Below, piece by piece: positions 46,690-57,780 of a stretch of DNA of 64,000 nt. The notes under the pieces were generated by a model. That model worked only from the letters and a program-made list of their open reading frames with translations. It had not been told where the DNA came from and made no database searches. The DNA comes from Clarkia xantiana subsp. parviflora. Its lineage: Eukaryota > Streptophyta > Magnoliopsida > Myrtales > Onagraceae. The stretch is taken from positions 23,061,901 to 23,125,900 of the forward strand of contig JAPTYO010000013.1 in the NCBI GenBank assembly GCA_036873135.1. Reading direction: 5' to 3'. The position numbers and the translations under genes are program-made. Within the stretch, counting starts at the first letter, position 1. Each line of letters starts with the position of its first letter.

Positions 46690-47620
46690 TTTTTGTAGCC
46701 GATTAAACGGTGGCTGTGACCCGTACTTTATTTTCCGTCACGATGCGAGAGTATTGTAGCCATTTGGAGGGTGGCTGTGACCCTTTCCTCACCGTCTTCA
46801 ATGTCGCGAGAGCTCTTTTAATTTGTAGCCATTTGGAGGGTGGCTGTGGCCCTTTCATTTATTTCCATCGTCGATGTTCCGGGACTGCTCTTTTGATTTG
46901 TAGCCGTTTTAAGGGTGGCTGTGGCCCTTTCAAATGATTTCCCGGCCTCACAAGATTCACAAGAATACTCTTTATATGTAGCCATTTTGAGGGTGGCTAA
47001 GGCCCTTTTAACAATCTCCCAGCCTCTCAGGATTCGAGGAACACTCTTTGTAGGTAGCCATTTTAGGGGTGGCTGTGGCCCTTTCACTCATTTCCCGCCT
47101 TCAATGTTGCGAGAGTGCTCTATATCTGTAGCCGTTTGAAGGGTGGTTGTGACCCTTTATTTTGTAGTCGTTTTAGGGACGCTCTGTGGCCCTTTTTTAT
47201 TTTCCCGCTCTTTCAAGATTCGCGGGGTCACTCTTTTATCTATAGCCATTTGGAGGGTGGCTGTGGCCCTTTATTTTGTAGTCGTTTTAGGGACGACTGT
47301 GGCCCTTTTTTATTTTTCCGCCCTTAAAAGATTCGCGGGGTCACTCTTTTATCTGTAGCCGTTTGGAGGGTGGCTGTGACCCTTTATTTATTCTCCGCTT
47401 TTGATGTTGCGGTAGCGCTCTTTATCTGTAGCCATTTGAAGGGTGGCCGTGACCCTTTTTTTTTATAGTCACTTTAGGGATGACTGTGACCCTTTTATTT
47501 GTAGTTGATTTAGGAACAACTGTGACCCTTTTATTTCTTCACTGCTCTCACAATATTAGCACAAACACTCTCTTGATTTTCCTGTAGCCGATTAAAGGGC
47601 GGCTGTGACCCTAAAGAAAA
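46690..47620. repeat. ~75-bp variable tandem repeat in Y
   Basis: About 12-14 units built on gtagccatttggagggtggc followed by tgtggcccttt and a variable spacer with cgagagtgctct. Spacing varies from about 37 to 80 bp. Confidence 0.85.
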
Positions 47621-48950
47621 CTGAGTTTTTTTTTTTTTTTTTTGCTCTTTTTTTTATTTACTTTTTTCATCTCACCTTTTGCCATGATTGCCTCTGCGGG
47701 AATTTATTTTTTTCTCTCTTTTTTCTTTTTTCAAATAGAAAGAAAATCTACAGAAACTAATCAACAACAACTATGTTACATGCCCCTAATAGCAGATTAA
47801 ACTTTTTAATTTCTCGGAACTTCTCCGGGGGAAAACTTGTCAAATAAGTTGATTATGTCGATGTCTTGAATGGAGGATCCTTTCAATGGGTGGACGACGC
47901 CGACAATAATTTCTTCTTCTTCTTCCTCTCAAATGCTCTTTCATTAGCACGGTCGATCTTCATGGAATCTCGATCTTTTTTAATAGGAAGATCTCTGGAT
48001 GTCTTCTATCTTCAACCATGCTTGATCTTAACAGGAATGCCCCACGGCTACATCTGACTGGTTCATAATTCGTCGCATGCTGGACGAATGGCCTGATTAA
48101 TGAACACACATGGATGGTGTTGAGTTTGGCACATTAGTCCGCAAATGGTAAACTTAGGCATAGATATCGTCCGAGGTATCTGGGATAACTGGCATAAGAA
48201 TGGTCGGCGAGCGAAGGGCCGTACATGAGATGTCTCTTCAGGAGTTTTGATTTGGATGATTATCCAAGCTGCACAATGAGTAAGGAAAAACTCAAATTTC
48301 GGGGATAAAAATGATCACAACTTCTCTTACCTGGGAGTTGGATTTTTCAGTGGGCAATGTGCTCGCTATGCGGCTGGACCTGCTGCATGTCCTGATTCTC
48401 TTGCTCCACAACTTGTGTATGTACACCTGCTGAAAAGTACATGCCCCTAGTGGCAGACTGAAAATTTCAGAACTTTTTTCGGAAAATGATTCGGTTGATC
48501 GAGTCAAGCTACATTGATCGGCACATTGAATCTTCACGGGATTCTCGATGATCTCTTGAAATTTTCTCATCTCTTGACATGTCCGATCTCAAAGGGAGAT
48601 GCCCCATGGTTACCGCTGAATGGTTTAAACCTGGCCACATAACGGTTGTATACCTCGTCTTGGAAAGCGTATGAATTTCACACATGGTGGGTGAAATTTT
48701 TCATAGAAACTCTTTGAAGCGCTCTCATTTCACACGGTTGCGGCATTTGTTGAAGTGGTCATCCGACATGCAAAAGAGTAGGGACACTCAAATCTCAAGG
48801 AAAAAATTAAGTACAATTTAACGCACCTCAGCATTAGATATCTCGAGTGTGCAATTTGTTCGTTGTGCAACTGGATGACTGCATGTTCTTTTTTTTTGTT
48901 GCCCCATTTAGCCGGCATAACTTATGTGTACATGATACCTTAACCAAGGG
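47621..48950. other. Y interior between arrays
   Basis: Unique-looking non-coding sequence. 48240-48560 and 48760-48900 share ctgcatgt and gggagatgcccca-like text, suggesting an old duplication. No domain found. Confidence 0.5.
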
Positions 48951-48959
48951 TACCTGAAA

Positions 48960-51180
48960 ATGGTGAATGAAAATCAGTGTAGAGAATATGAGAAATCATG
49001 CATGATTTTTTGAAAACTCTAATGTCACTCATTTCGTAATTTTGATTATTTTTTTGAAAAGGAATCAAAACTTATGATCAAATGTGTTTTGCGCCATCAT
49101 GGAGTTTACTGAGTTTGCTGAGTGCATTATCTGGCTCGAACGCAGGATAAATGCTCAAAACAAAGTATTTTTCGAAAAGGTTTTATCGTCATTTGTTTAA
49201 ACTCGAATAGTAGCACTCAACTGCACAGTTAAACTATTTTCTCAAAAAAGAATCAAAACTCCCATTTAAATGCTCACTCATGCGAATGTTGAAATGACGA
49301 TATTGCCAAAAAAATGCAATACATCTTGGATAAAAATGAATGACACTTTGTGTTTTTTTTTTAAATGCTCATGCATGCTCGAAAGTTAAAATTCTACTGT
49401 TAAGAACATATTACCTGAATGACGCATATGAAATGCATTTTTGAAAGTTAAAATTATATTCTAAGAAATTCACAACTTACAACAGTTTACCTGAATAATG
49501 CATATGAAATGCATATTTTGAAATGAAAATTTCAGGTGGATTTTTTTTTTTAAATAATGCAATTGAGATGCATGCGTGAATTTGAAAGCTCTATAGCTAA
49601 AAAAAAAAACTCACAATTTACCTGAAATGTTTTTTTTTTTTAAATAATGCATATTGAATGAATGCTTAAAAAAATCAGGTAAAAATATTTTTTTGAAAAT
49701 GATGCATATGCAATTCATGTTTGAATTTAAAAAAACTCTAAGAGCCAAAAAGGAGTTACAAATTTTCCTAATTTTTTTTTAAAAATGATGCACATTGAAT
49801 GCACTAACAGAATTTTACAACTTACATGAAAAGTTTTTTTTTCAAAAAATAATGCGTATGAAACACATGGTTGAAATAAAACATTCTGGTAAGTAGTTTT
49901 GAAAACAACACATGGAATACATGTTTGAAACATATTATTTTTCCTAAAACAATGCACATGCGATGCACATGAGATGCATACTTTAGATGAAAGTTCTACA
50001 GTCAAGATAATTTACAAGTTATCTGAAAATATTTTTTGTTTTTTTAATGAGGAAAAAAAACAATGCATCATGGTTGCTCAAAATTAAGAATCAGACGATT
50101 TTTTTTTTAAAGGATGCAAATGAGATGCACAAAAATAAATACAAGATGCAAACTTAAAATAAAAGTTCTACAACTGAGAATAATTACAATTTACCTGAAA
50201 GTTTTTTTTCGAAAATAATGTATATGATATGCACGTTTTTTGATTCAAAATTTAGATAAAAAGTTTTTTAAACAAAGAGCCCTAAAACTAAGAGAGCTTA
50301 CGGTTTATCTAAAAAGTTTTTTTTAAAATCAATGCATATTGGATGCATTATTAAAAATAAAACAATTCGTTTAAAAAGTTTTTTTAAAAATGATGCATAT
50401 GGAATGCACGTTCGAAATTAGAGGCTCTAATAATTAAAGCGGAATTACAAAGTTTCCTAAATTTTTTTTTGTTTTTTTTTTGTTTTTTGTTTTTTTTAGC
50501 AATGCATATACAATACACTAACCAAAATTAACTTACCTGAAAAGTTTTTTTCAAAAATAATACGTACAAAACACATGTTAAAAATAAAAATTCAGGTAAG
50601 AGGTTTTTTTAGAAAAAAAAAATGAAATGCATGTTCGAAAGGAAGCTCTAATAGCTAAAGAAATTAAATTTTCTGAGATGTTTTTTTTTAAGTAATGCAT
50701 ACGTAATGCACTAACAAAATTACGACTTACCTGAGAGTTTTTTTTTTTTTTTTTTTAAATAATGCGCGTGAGACGCATATTTAGAATAAAAATTTAAGTA
50801 AGGGTTTGTTTGTTTGTTTTTTTTTTTTAATACAATGCATCTGAAACACATGTTTAGAAATAAAAATTTACAACTAAGGGATTAACTACTTAGCTAAAAA
50901 TGTTTTTTTGGTTTTTTCTGAAAATAACGTATATAAAATGCATTTTAAAATTAGAAGCTCTAATAGCTAAAAGGGAGTTTAAATTTCTCATGAAAATATT
51001 TTTTTGAAAATAATGTACGAAAGATGCGCTAATCTTGAGTTACAACTTACCTGGATGTTTTTTTTAAATAATGCGCATGAAACGCATATCTAGAACGAAA
51101 ATTTAGGTAAGAGGTTTAATTTTTAATTTTTTTTTTTTAAAATGCAATAAGATGAATGCATGAAAAATAAAAGCTATAAA
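48960..51180. repeat. aatgcatatgaaatgcat repeat field in Y
   Basis: About 25 degenerate units of 70-90 bp, each with aatgcatatgaaatgcat-like text, a short a/t spacer and a T run, often with ggtaagaggttt or gctctaatagctaaag. The gcatatga...tgcat core is partly palindromic. Confidence 0.8.
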
Positions 51181-51189
51181 AACAGTCAT

Positions 51190-51639
51190 TTGATAACATT
51201 TACAACAAAAAACAGATCATTTTAGGGTGGGTAAAAAAAATGTGTGGTTTTGCTCTACAAGGTAGGTTCCACTGATAGGTTCCCGACAAGGTGGTTTCCT
51301 CACCCCATCATAGGGATCATAAGACCTTCACAAGCGAGTAGAGTTTTTCCGAGCCGTACCGGCGGCCCACCCGCTCCGGTCGTACCGTACTAAACCTCCG
51401 AGGTTCCTAGTCGCCCTGGGTTTTAGGCGTTTTGGAAATTACACTAAAGTGAGTGTGTGCGAATTTAAGTAATATATATACAACAAAGAAAAATAGTCAG
51501 TCATAAAAAAAAATTAACTCCACACCTGAAATCACAAAAAACAAGTTAGATCAGTGAAATTAAATTAAAATTAAAATTAAAATTACAAAACTCAAACATG
51601 ACAAAAAGTAAACATACTGAGCCCGAACCCTCTAAAACT
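51190..51639 (-). other. Y region downstream of the PBS
   Basis: Includes a GC-richer block (51240-51430; minus strand reads aggaacctcggaggtttagt). Its position next to the PBS marks it as the Y leader, where packaging signals would be expected; that role is inferred. Confidence 0.5.
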
Positions 51640-51657
51640 TCCCCAGCAGAGTCGCCA
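51640..51657 (-). other. Primer-binding site of Y
   Basis: Minus strand tggcgactctgctgggga, 3 bp inside the LTR. Its complement would be the 3' end of a tRNA (ending ...agagtcgcca), probably tRNA-Arg as in Ogre-type elements. The neighbouring LTR edge has a 9-bp duplication (tgtcagacc at 51661 and 51670). Confidence 0.75.
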
Positions 51658-51985
51658 AATTGTCAGACCTGTCAGACCTAAAATCTGACCTACGGCGAAT
51701 TACGTTTTGAAAACGTACGGATTTTAAAATAGAGTCGCCACTAGCTAATTATAAGGCTAGCTAGAATCCCTAAATCACCTAAGCGAATAACGAATTAAAC
51801 ACCTAGGTATAAAACCGGTCTACGATTAGAAATTTTTGATGCAGGGGCCCTATTACGGATTAAAAATATAATTTTTAATCTCGCCATTTCGGTACTCAAA
51901 TTCACTTAATTTTCCAATTCAATTATCTAAATATATGTTATGTTAGATTAATTTAACTATGTCAAGATTAAATTTTTATCATATA

Positions 51986-52743
51986 TGATGGATATACGCA
52001 TGATTCGGGCTCGATCTTAATTATTCGGACCTCATACACGCGCAAGACCCTTTACGATTCCCCAATTTCGAGCTAACCGGGGGAAACCGGGCAAGTCGCG
52101 AACTTGCCCGACATCCCCGGGGGGCTTACCCGGAAAATTCCGGGTGAGCTCAACACCCGGGGGTGTCGCGTACACCCCCCATTTCGTCCCGAACGTATAG
52201 GAGACTCGATTTTTAACTAACTCCTATGTGTCCGAGACCTATGTTTTAAAGGCGCGCGCGTCCCGCTCGTGACAGCCGCCCGAGACGCGCGTCAGAGTCC
52301 TTTTCCCAAAGCTCTCCCCTGCATCCCGGTTCACATTTCCACATCGAACCGGGTCAAAACCGGTTTACGGTCCAAGGTTGCCTATAAATAGCCACCTTGG
52401 GGGTAAACATTTTCAAGTCATTTTTCGAAGTCACTTTGGGGAGAATGGGAAAAGCTCTGACCTCTCTCTAGAAAACCCTCTCTTTCTCTCTCTAGAAACC
52501 GACTAATGTTGATCGTCGGAGCGAGCGCACCAAGCATCCCCCCCTCTCCACGGGGACTGCTTGGTAATGCTCCTTTCGCAGGTGCAGACAGACGATCTTC
52601 CAGAGAGCCCAAAGGACTTACCGTCGTTCAGAAGACGAAGCTAAGGCCCGCACGCGACTTTAGAGAACGGACTTGGCTCGCACCCAACCCGAAGACTTCG
52701 ACGAGTTATTCAGCGGGCAATCCGCAATAACTTGGTCGAAACA
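51986..52743 (+). mobile_element. 5' LTR of Z
   Basis: 758 bp, tgatggatatac to gtcgaaaca, GC-richer than Y. TATA box tataaata at 52383-52390, followed by a ctctct-rich leader. Confidence 0.93.
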
Positions 52744-52745
52744 CT

Positions 52746-52767
52746 TGGCGCCGTCTGCGGATCACCC
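52746..52767 (+). other. Primer-binding site of Z
   Basis: tggcgccgtctgcggatcac, 2 bp after the LTR; the tggcgccgtctg form is common in Tat-type gypsy elements. The cognate tRNA is not certain from sequence alone. Confidence 0.8.
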
Positions 52768-52781
52768 ACAGAACCAACAGC

Positions 52782-54566
52782 ATGGCAAGCAACGAGCAGC
52801 CACCGCCGACTAAGACGAAGAGAAGAGGACCAGGACGTCCAAGGAATACTCCGGCCCCGGAGTCAAGCATGAGATCTCCTCCGCAGAGAAACCCCCCGCA
52901 GAGCCAAGGTGAGGCCTCAGTCGCCTCGTCTATGCCAACAAGAAGCGCACACTCTCGGAGTAACGCGCAAGGGGGCACACAGCAGACCAACGCTCCTCCA
53001 GGCTTCGCCCATCAAACCTTCAACACGCAAGAGCAACCATATGGAATGCCAAACGCTGGAGCATACAACCAGGCACCAGGGGCACAGACTGCACCTACAG
53101 TCACCCCGGAAATGATGGCAGCACTCGAACAGCTGCTTCATCTGAGAGAGGCATTGCGCAACCAAGGATACGGGGCGCCACCACCCCCTCCTGCGCAACA
53201 AGCAAATATGCCCCCGCCACCAAGGCAGGCGCCTCCAATGAATGCACCTCAGCAGAGAGGCCCTACAATCTCAAAAACCCCGACCTTTCACGGGAACGCA
53301 CAGCAAAGCAGGCAGTTCCCCCAACAAGGGACAAGACAGGAGCTCTCACATTCCCAAACACCTTACCAAGCAGGGCCATTCAATGAAGGAGCCTGGAGGT
53401 AGCCGTCTCAAACATTCCAGGGATATCAAGGTGGATATTCTCAGTACAACCCGACGCAGGCGCAATTTCCCCAACAAGGCGCAAGCATGGAACAAGAAGC
53501 ATACCCCCAAAATCAGGGTAACCCAGTCACCGGGTTGACGGAGGAGATGCTTGAACAGTTGATCGAAAAAAAGATAAAGCAAAGGAAAATGAGAGGGATG
53601 AACACATTGGTGGACACCACATCCCACCCTTTCACTGACGAGCTGGTGTACAGTCGCGTCCCAGACGCACTGTATAATCTAAGACCGGAAAAGTACCGAG
53701 GCAAGGGAGACCCGATAGAGCATGTGCAGCAGCATGAAGTAATGCTTTTGGGAAGGACAGACAACCCTCACCACATAGCCATGACGTTCCCCCAAACGTT
53801 AGGCGGACCAGCCGCACACTGGCTCTTCTCCCTGCCAAAGAAAAGCATAGACTCGTGGCAGTCCCTCAAAGAAAAGTTCATCCAACGTTACATGGGAGAA
53901 CGTTCGATTATCAAAGGGTCAAATGCATTGGATGACGTCAAGCAAGAGTGGAATGAGTCCCTCGCAAGCTATTACATCCGATTTAATCAAAACATCTCGG
54001 AAATCCAAACGAACATCGCAGAGATAGAAATCATCCATGCCTTTGTCAGAAACCTGGGCAGGCACGGGTACGACTTGGGCCAAAAGCTTTCTACAAGACC
54101 GGCGGAAACAATGGAAGAACTCGTGGCAAGAGTAAAAGAGTACATCGACGCTGAGCATTACAAAATGACAGCACGGGACAAGTGGGGTAAGCCCGGCAAC
54201 AAGAAAGATGAAAGTAAGCCAGGCCCCCCGAAGCAGAACCAAACCCCCCAACAAAAACAGTGGACTCCGCCCCAGAAGAGAACATTCAACATTGAAGAAG
54301 ACAAGAATCCAGACGTCAACACCATTGAGCTAATCCCTTTGAACGCTCCCCTGAGTGTCATACTGAAAGAAATGAAAGAACAAAACCTCTGGAAAGAGCC
54401 ATTTGGTTTCAGAAAAGGCCAGCTAGGGAAGGAGCAAGACAAGTGGTGTGAAAGCCACGAAGTCAACGGGACGACTGTAGAAGCCTTAAGTTCCAAATCA
54501 ATCGAATCATACAAGAAGGCGGACTTAAGCACTACGTCGACCAGGGGGGAAAGATTGAGAAGGTGA
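52782..54566 (+). pseudogene. Z gag, one in-frame stop and one frameshift
   Basis: A single frame from ATG 52782. An N-terminal Pro/Gln-rich region starts with an AT-hook-like KRRGPGRPRN. A TAG at 53400-53402 interrupts, and the same frame continues through 53487-54480 with the capsid-like retrotransposon gag domain (YRGKGDPIEHVQQHEV, AHWLFSLP, SWQSLKEKFIQRY, LASYYIRF). The zinc knuckle region (WCESHEVNGTTVEA) is degenerate. A one-base loss near 54488 shifts the frame; the natural continuation (INRIIQEGGLKHYV) runs on in the protease frame. Gag forms the virus-like particle that packages element RNA. As it stands this copy could give full-length product only by readthrough and -1 shift. Confidence 0.88.
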
Positions 54567-55948
54567 AAAGAAAATTCACGCCAAAGGAGAAAGGAAAAGA
54601 GAAGACCAATGACAACCCCCCTCCTAAAAAGAGGGGAGTTATTAATGTCATTCATGGTGGTCCAGCTGCAGGAGGACAAGTCTCCAACACAAGAGATGTA
54701 TACGCTGCGCAGGCAAGCACACTCCCCAAGTATGGGAAAAGAAAGAAACCGGAAGAGGAGGACCCCGTGATAGGATTCTCGAGAAAAGACATGGCACACA
54801 TCGTCTACCCGCATGATGACGCGTTAGTAATAACGATGGAAATCAACGGGTTCGATGTCAAAAGAATTTTAGTCGACGGAGGAAGCTCGTCAGACATCCT
54901 CCATATCAATGTCCTCGAACAGCTGGGAATGAAGAGAGAGGACCTGAAGCCGGGAAATTTCCCGTTAGTAAGCTTCGCTGGAGCTGCTACATACCCACTG
55001 GGGATGATCACCCTTCCCACTGTGATAGGAGAAGGATGGAATGCAATGAAAGTCGACATCACTTTCGTGATCGTCGAGAGCCTTGGCGCTTACAACGGAA
55101 TTCTCGGAAGAACAACGATAAACCCATACAAGATGGTGCCTTCAACGGCACATCAAAAGCTGAAATACCGCCTAAGGGGAGGAATTGGTGAAGTCTTGGG
55201 CGATCAGACGACAGCACGAAAATGCTATGTCAACGCCCTAAGATGCAAGAACCGCCTGGACATAGCAGTCATTGAAAGGGGACAATGTTCCAAGTCTGAA
55301 GTTGAAATGCGATTTGACGAAATGATGAGCAAAGGAAAAAGACTCCCAGCATTTCAAACCCCAATGCTCCCAAGCATATGGGACATCAAACAAGGGGAGT
55401 CGGAATCCATCCAGAGTTACTTCAAGCGATTCGCCATAAATGCAACTTCAAGTTTGGCAGAAAAGTCAGCCGTGATCAATGCCTTTTTCCTGAACATGAA
55501 CTCACCTACATTCCTCCTTTTTGGACGAACACAAGGGTGGAGAACAACCAAATCTATGGCTGACTTGAAAGAGAAGATGGAAACAGCAATCGAGGTCGCA
55601 AACGAGCTGGGGTGGTTTATCCCACCCGCAGAACAAGAGGAGGCGCGCGAACACAAGCGTGCAAGACAGGACATGAACAACAACCAAGATGGCGAATATA
55701 CACCTCTGAACATAGAGGTGGAAGAGTTGTTCAAGACCATCCTGAAGGATGTTTTACCTCCTCTAAGCGAGATCCGGATTGCCTTCCTCGGGAAGAATCC
55801 AGAAACGTGGTGCCACTACCACAACAGATGGGGTCACAGCACGAATGGGTGCCCCTCTCTATGCAACAGAATCGAGGAACTGATCAAACAAGGAGCTCTG
55901 CGCTCCTACATTGCATGCGAGAAGCCAGCTTTATCAAACCGTCACTAA
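54563..55948 (+). CDS. Z aspartic protease fused to a second gag C-terminal half
   Basis: 461 open codons. The Tat-type linker VINVIHGGP is followed by a retropepsin domain with catalytic VDGGSSSDIL and the later ILGRTTIN, then KLKYRLRGGIGEVLGDQTTARKCY as in Tat proteases. Instead of reverse transcriptase, the frame runs into a gag-like segment: IWDIKQGESESIQSYFKRF, a helical stretch, and a knuckle C-x2-H-x4-H-x4-C (CHYHNRWGHSTNGC, near residue 420). No ATG marks the start; expression presumably continues from gag. The fusion is free of stops, unlike gag upstream. It could be an accidental deletion product or a retained chimera. Confidence 0.85.
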   Translation: MKRKFTPKEKGKEKTNDNPPPKKRGVINVIHGGPAAGGQVSNTRDVYAAQASTLPKYGKRKKPEEEDPVIGFSRKDMAHIVYPHDDALVITMEINGFDVKRILVDGGSSSDILHINVLEQLGMKREDLKPGNFPLVSFAGAATYPLGMITLPTVIGEGWNAMKVDITFVIVESLGAYNGILGRTTINPYKMVPSTAHQKLKYRLRGGIGEVLGDQTTARKCYVNALRCKNRLDIAVIERGQCSKSEVEMRFDEMMSKGKRLPAFQTPMLPSIWDIKQGESESIQSYFKRFAINATSSLAEKSAVINAFFLNMNSPTFLLFGRTQGWRTTKSMADLKEKMETAIEVANELGWFIPPAEQEEAREHKRARQDMNNNQDGEYTPLNIEVEELFKTILKDVLPPLSEIRIAFLGKNPETWCHYHNRWGHSTNGCPSLCNRIEELIKQGALRSYIACEKPALSNRH

Positions 55949-56310
55949 GGGAATAATCCTTCCCCTATGACATGCACATACTCTATCTTTACTTTTCAAG
56001 TACTGAGTGGAACGTTTAGGATGGGAGATCAGTTGACTCCATCCATGCACATCCCTTGTAAATAAACAAGAAGACTAATGAAGTTCACTCCTTGCGTAGG
56101 AAAAATAACTATGTAATGGCAAGCTACCCCGGTCAAAAAACCAGGAACAAGCCACATACATCATCAACAAAGGCCCTAACTCTATACGCAGAAAGGACAA
56201 CCAACAAGAAAAGCCATCAAAAAGATATCAAAGCAAGACTAAGCGAAGCTCATGCCTGTATTCAAAACAGAGGAAGCGCGACGCACGCAAGGAGACAAAA
56301 TAATTTCAAC
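55949..56310 (+). other. Z spacer after the protease-gag ORF
   Basis: Non-coding; this is where reverse transcriptase and integrase would be expected in an autonomous element, and nothing resembling them is present. Confidence 0.7.
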
Positions 56311-57490
56311 AAGGATGTGAACGTACTAATCTATTCACATCCTTGCAAAAAGTCGGGGGACAAGCGGATCATTGGGAATCCTTCCTCGCAAACAAATGCA
56401 AGTGTCGGACGTACTAATCTATCCACACTTCGCCGCAATACAAGGATGTGAACGTACTAATCTATTCACATCCTTGCAAAAAGTCGGGGGACAAGCGGAT
56501 CATTGGGAATCCTTCCTCGCAAACAAATGCAAGTGTCGGACGTACTAATCTATCCACACTTCGCCGCAATACAAGGATGTGAACGTACTAATCTATTCAC
56601 ATCCTTGCAAAAAGTCGGGGGACAAGCGGATCATTGGGAATCCTTCCTCGCAAACAAATGCAAGTGTCGGACGTACTAATCTATCCACACTTCGCCGCAA
56701 TACAAGGATGTGAACGTACTAATCTATTCACATCCTTGCAAAAAGTCGGGGGACATACGGATCATTAGGAATCCTCCCTCGCAAACAAATGCAAGTGTCG
56801 GACCTACTAATCCATCCACACTTCGCAGCAATACAAGGATGTGAACGTACTAATCTATTCACATCCTTGCAAAAGTCGGGCGACAAGCGGATCATTGGGA
56901 ATCCTCCCTCGCAAACAAATGCAAGTGTCGGACGTACTAATCTATCCACACTTCGCAGCAATACAACGATGTGAACGTACTAATCTATTCACATCCTTGC
57001 AAAAAGTTGGGGGACAAGCGGATCATTGAGAATCCTCCCTCGCAAACAAATGCAAGTGTCGGACGTACTAATCTATCCACACTTCGCAGCAATACAACGA
57101 TGTGAACGTACTAATCTATTCACATCCTTGCAAAAAGTTGGGGGACAAGCGGATCATTGAGAATCCTCCCTCGCAAACAAATGCAAGTGTCGGACGTACT
57201 AATCTATCCACACTTCGCCGCAATACAAGGATGTGAACGTACTAATCTATTCACATCCTTGCAAAAAGTCGGGGGACATACGGATCATTAGGAATCCTCC
57301 CTCGCAAACAAATGCAAGGGTCGGACGTACTAATCTATCCACACTTCGCCGCAGCATCAAGTATGTGAACATACTAATCTATTTACATCCTTGTAAAGGA
57401 AGACAAGCAGTTCAACATGGATCATCCTCCTTACAAAGCCACAGGTGCCGGTAATACTAATTCATCCGCACCCCACCACCAACAGAGATG
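56311..57490. repeat. 131-bp tandem array with paired hairpins (8 units plus a partial)
   Basis: Units start at about 56311, 56442, 56573, 56704, 56835, 56965, 57096 and 57227; a diverged partial follows from 57359. Each unit has an 11-bp inverted repeat aaggatgtgaa/ttcacatcctt and a second, weaker one, aagtgtcgga/tccacactt, both enclosing cgtactaatctat. Adjacent units are near-identical, showing recent amplification. Confidence 0.93.
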
Positions 57491-57780
57491 CAATTTCCTA
57501 AGGAAAACCATCGGATTAAGGAAATCGACCTGTCAACAGAGCTACACTCTTCCAAAAGAGAACAAGTTATAGAGACAGCAATAAAGGAAGATGCAAAACA
57601 ATACTAAGTATTATATCTTTCTAACATCTCATGTCAGGCATATATATATATATAATATGGCAGGTCTGAAAAGTAAAGACATCCAGCCAGCATAAAAAGT
57701 CAAGCCCGAGACGCACCCCGTCAAAATCTCACCCATGCAAGGGGAGCAACCGTATATACACAAGAAAAAACAAAGAAAGA

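Noticed and set aside
56311..57490. 131-bp array as a CRISPR array
   Set aside because: The whole 131 bp is repeated with no unique spacers, and it lies inside a plant LTR element.
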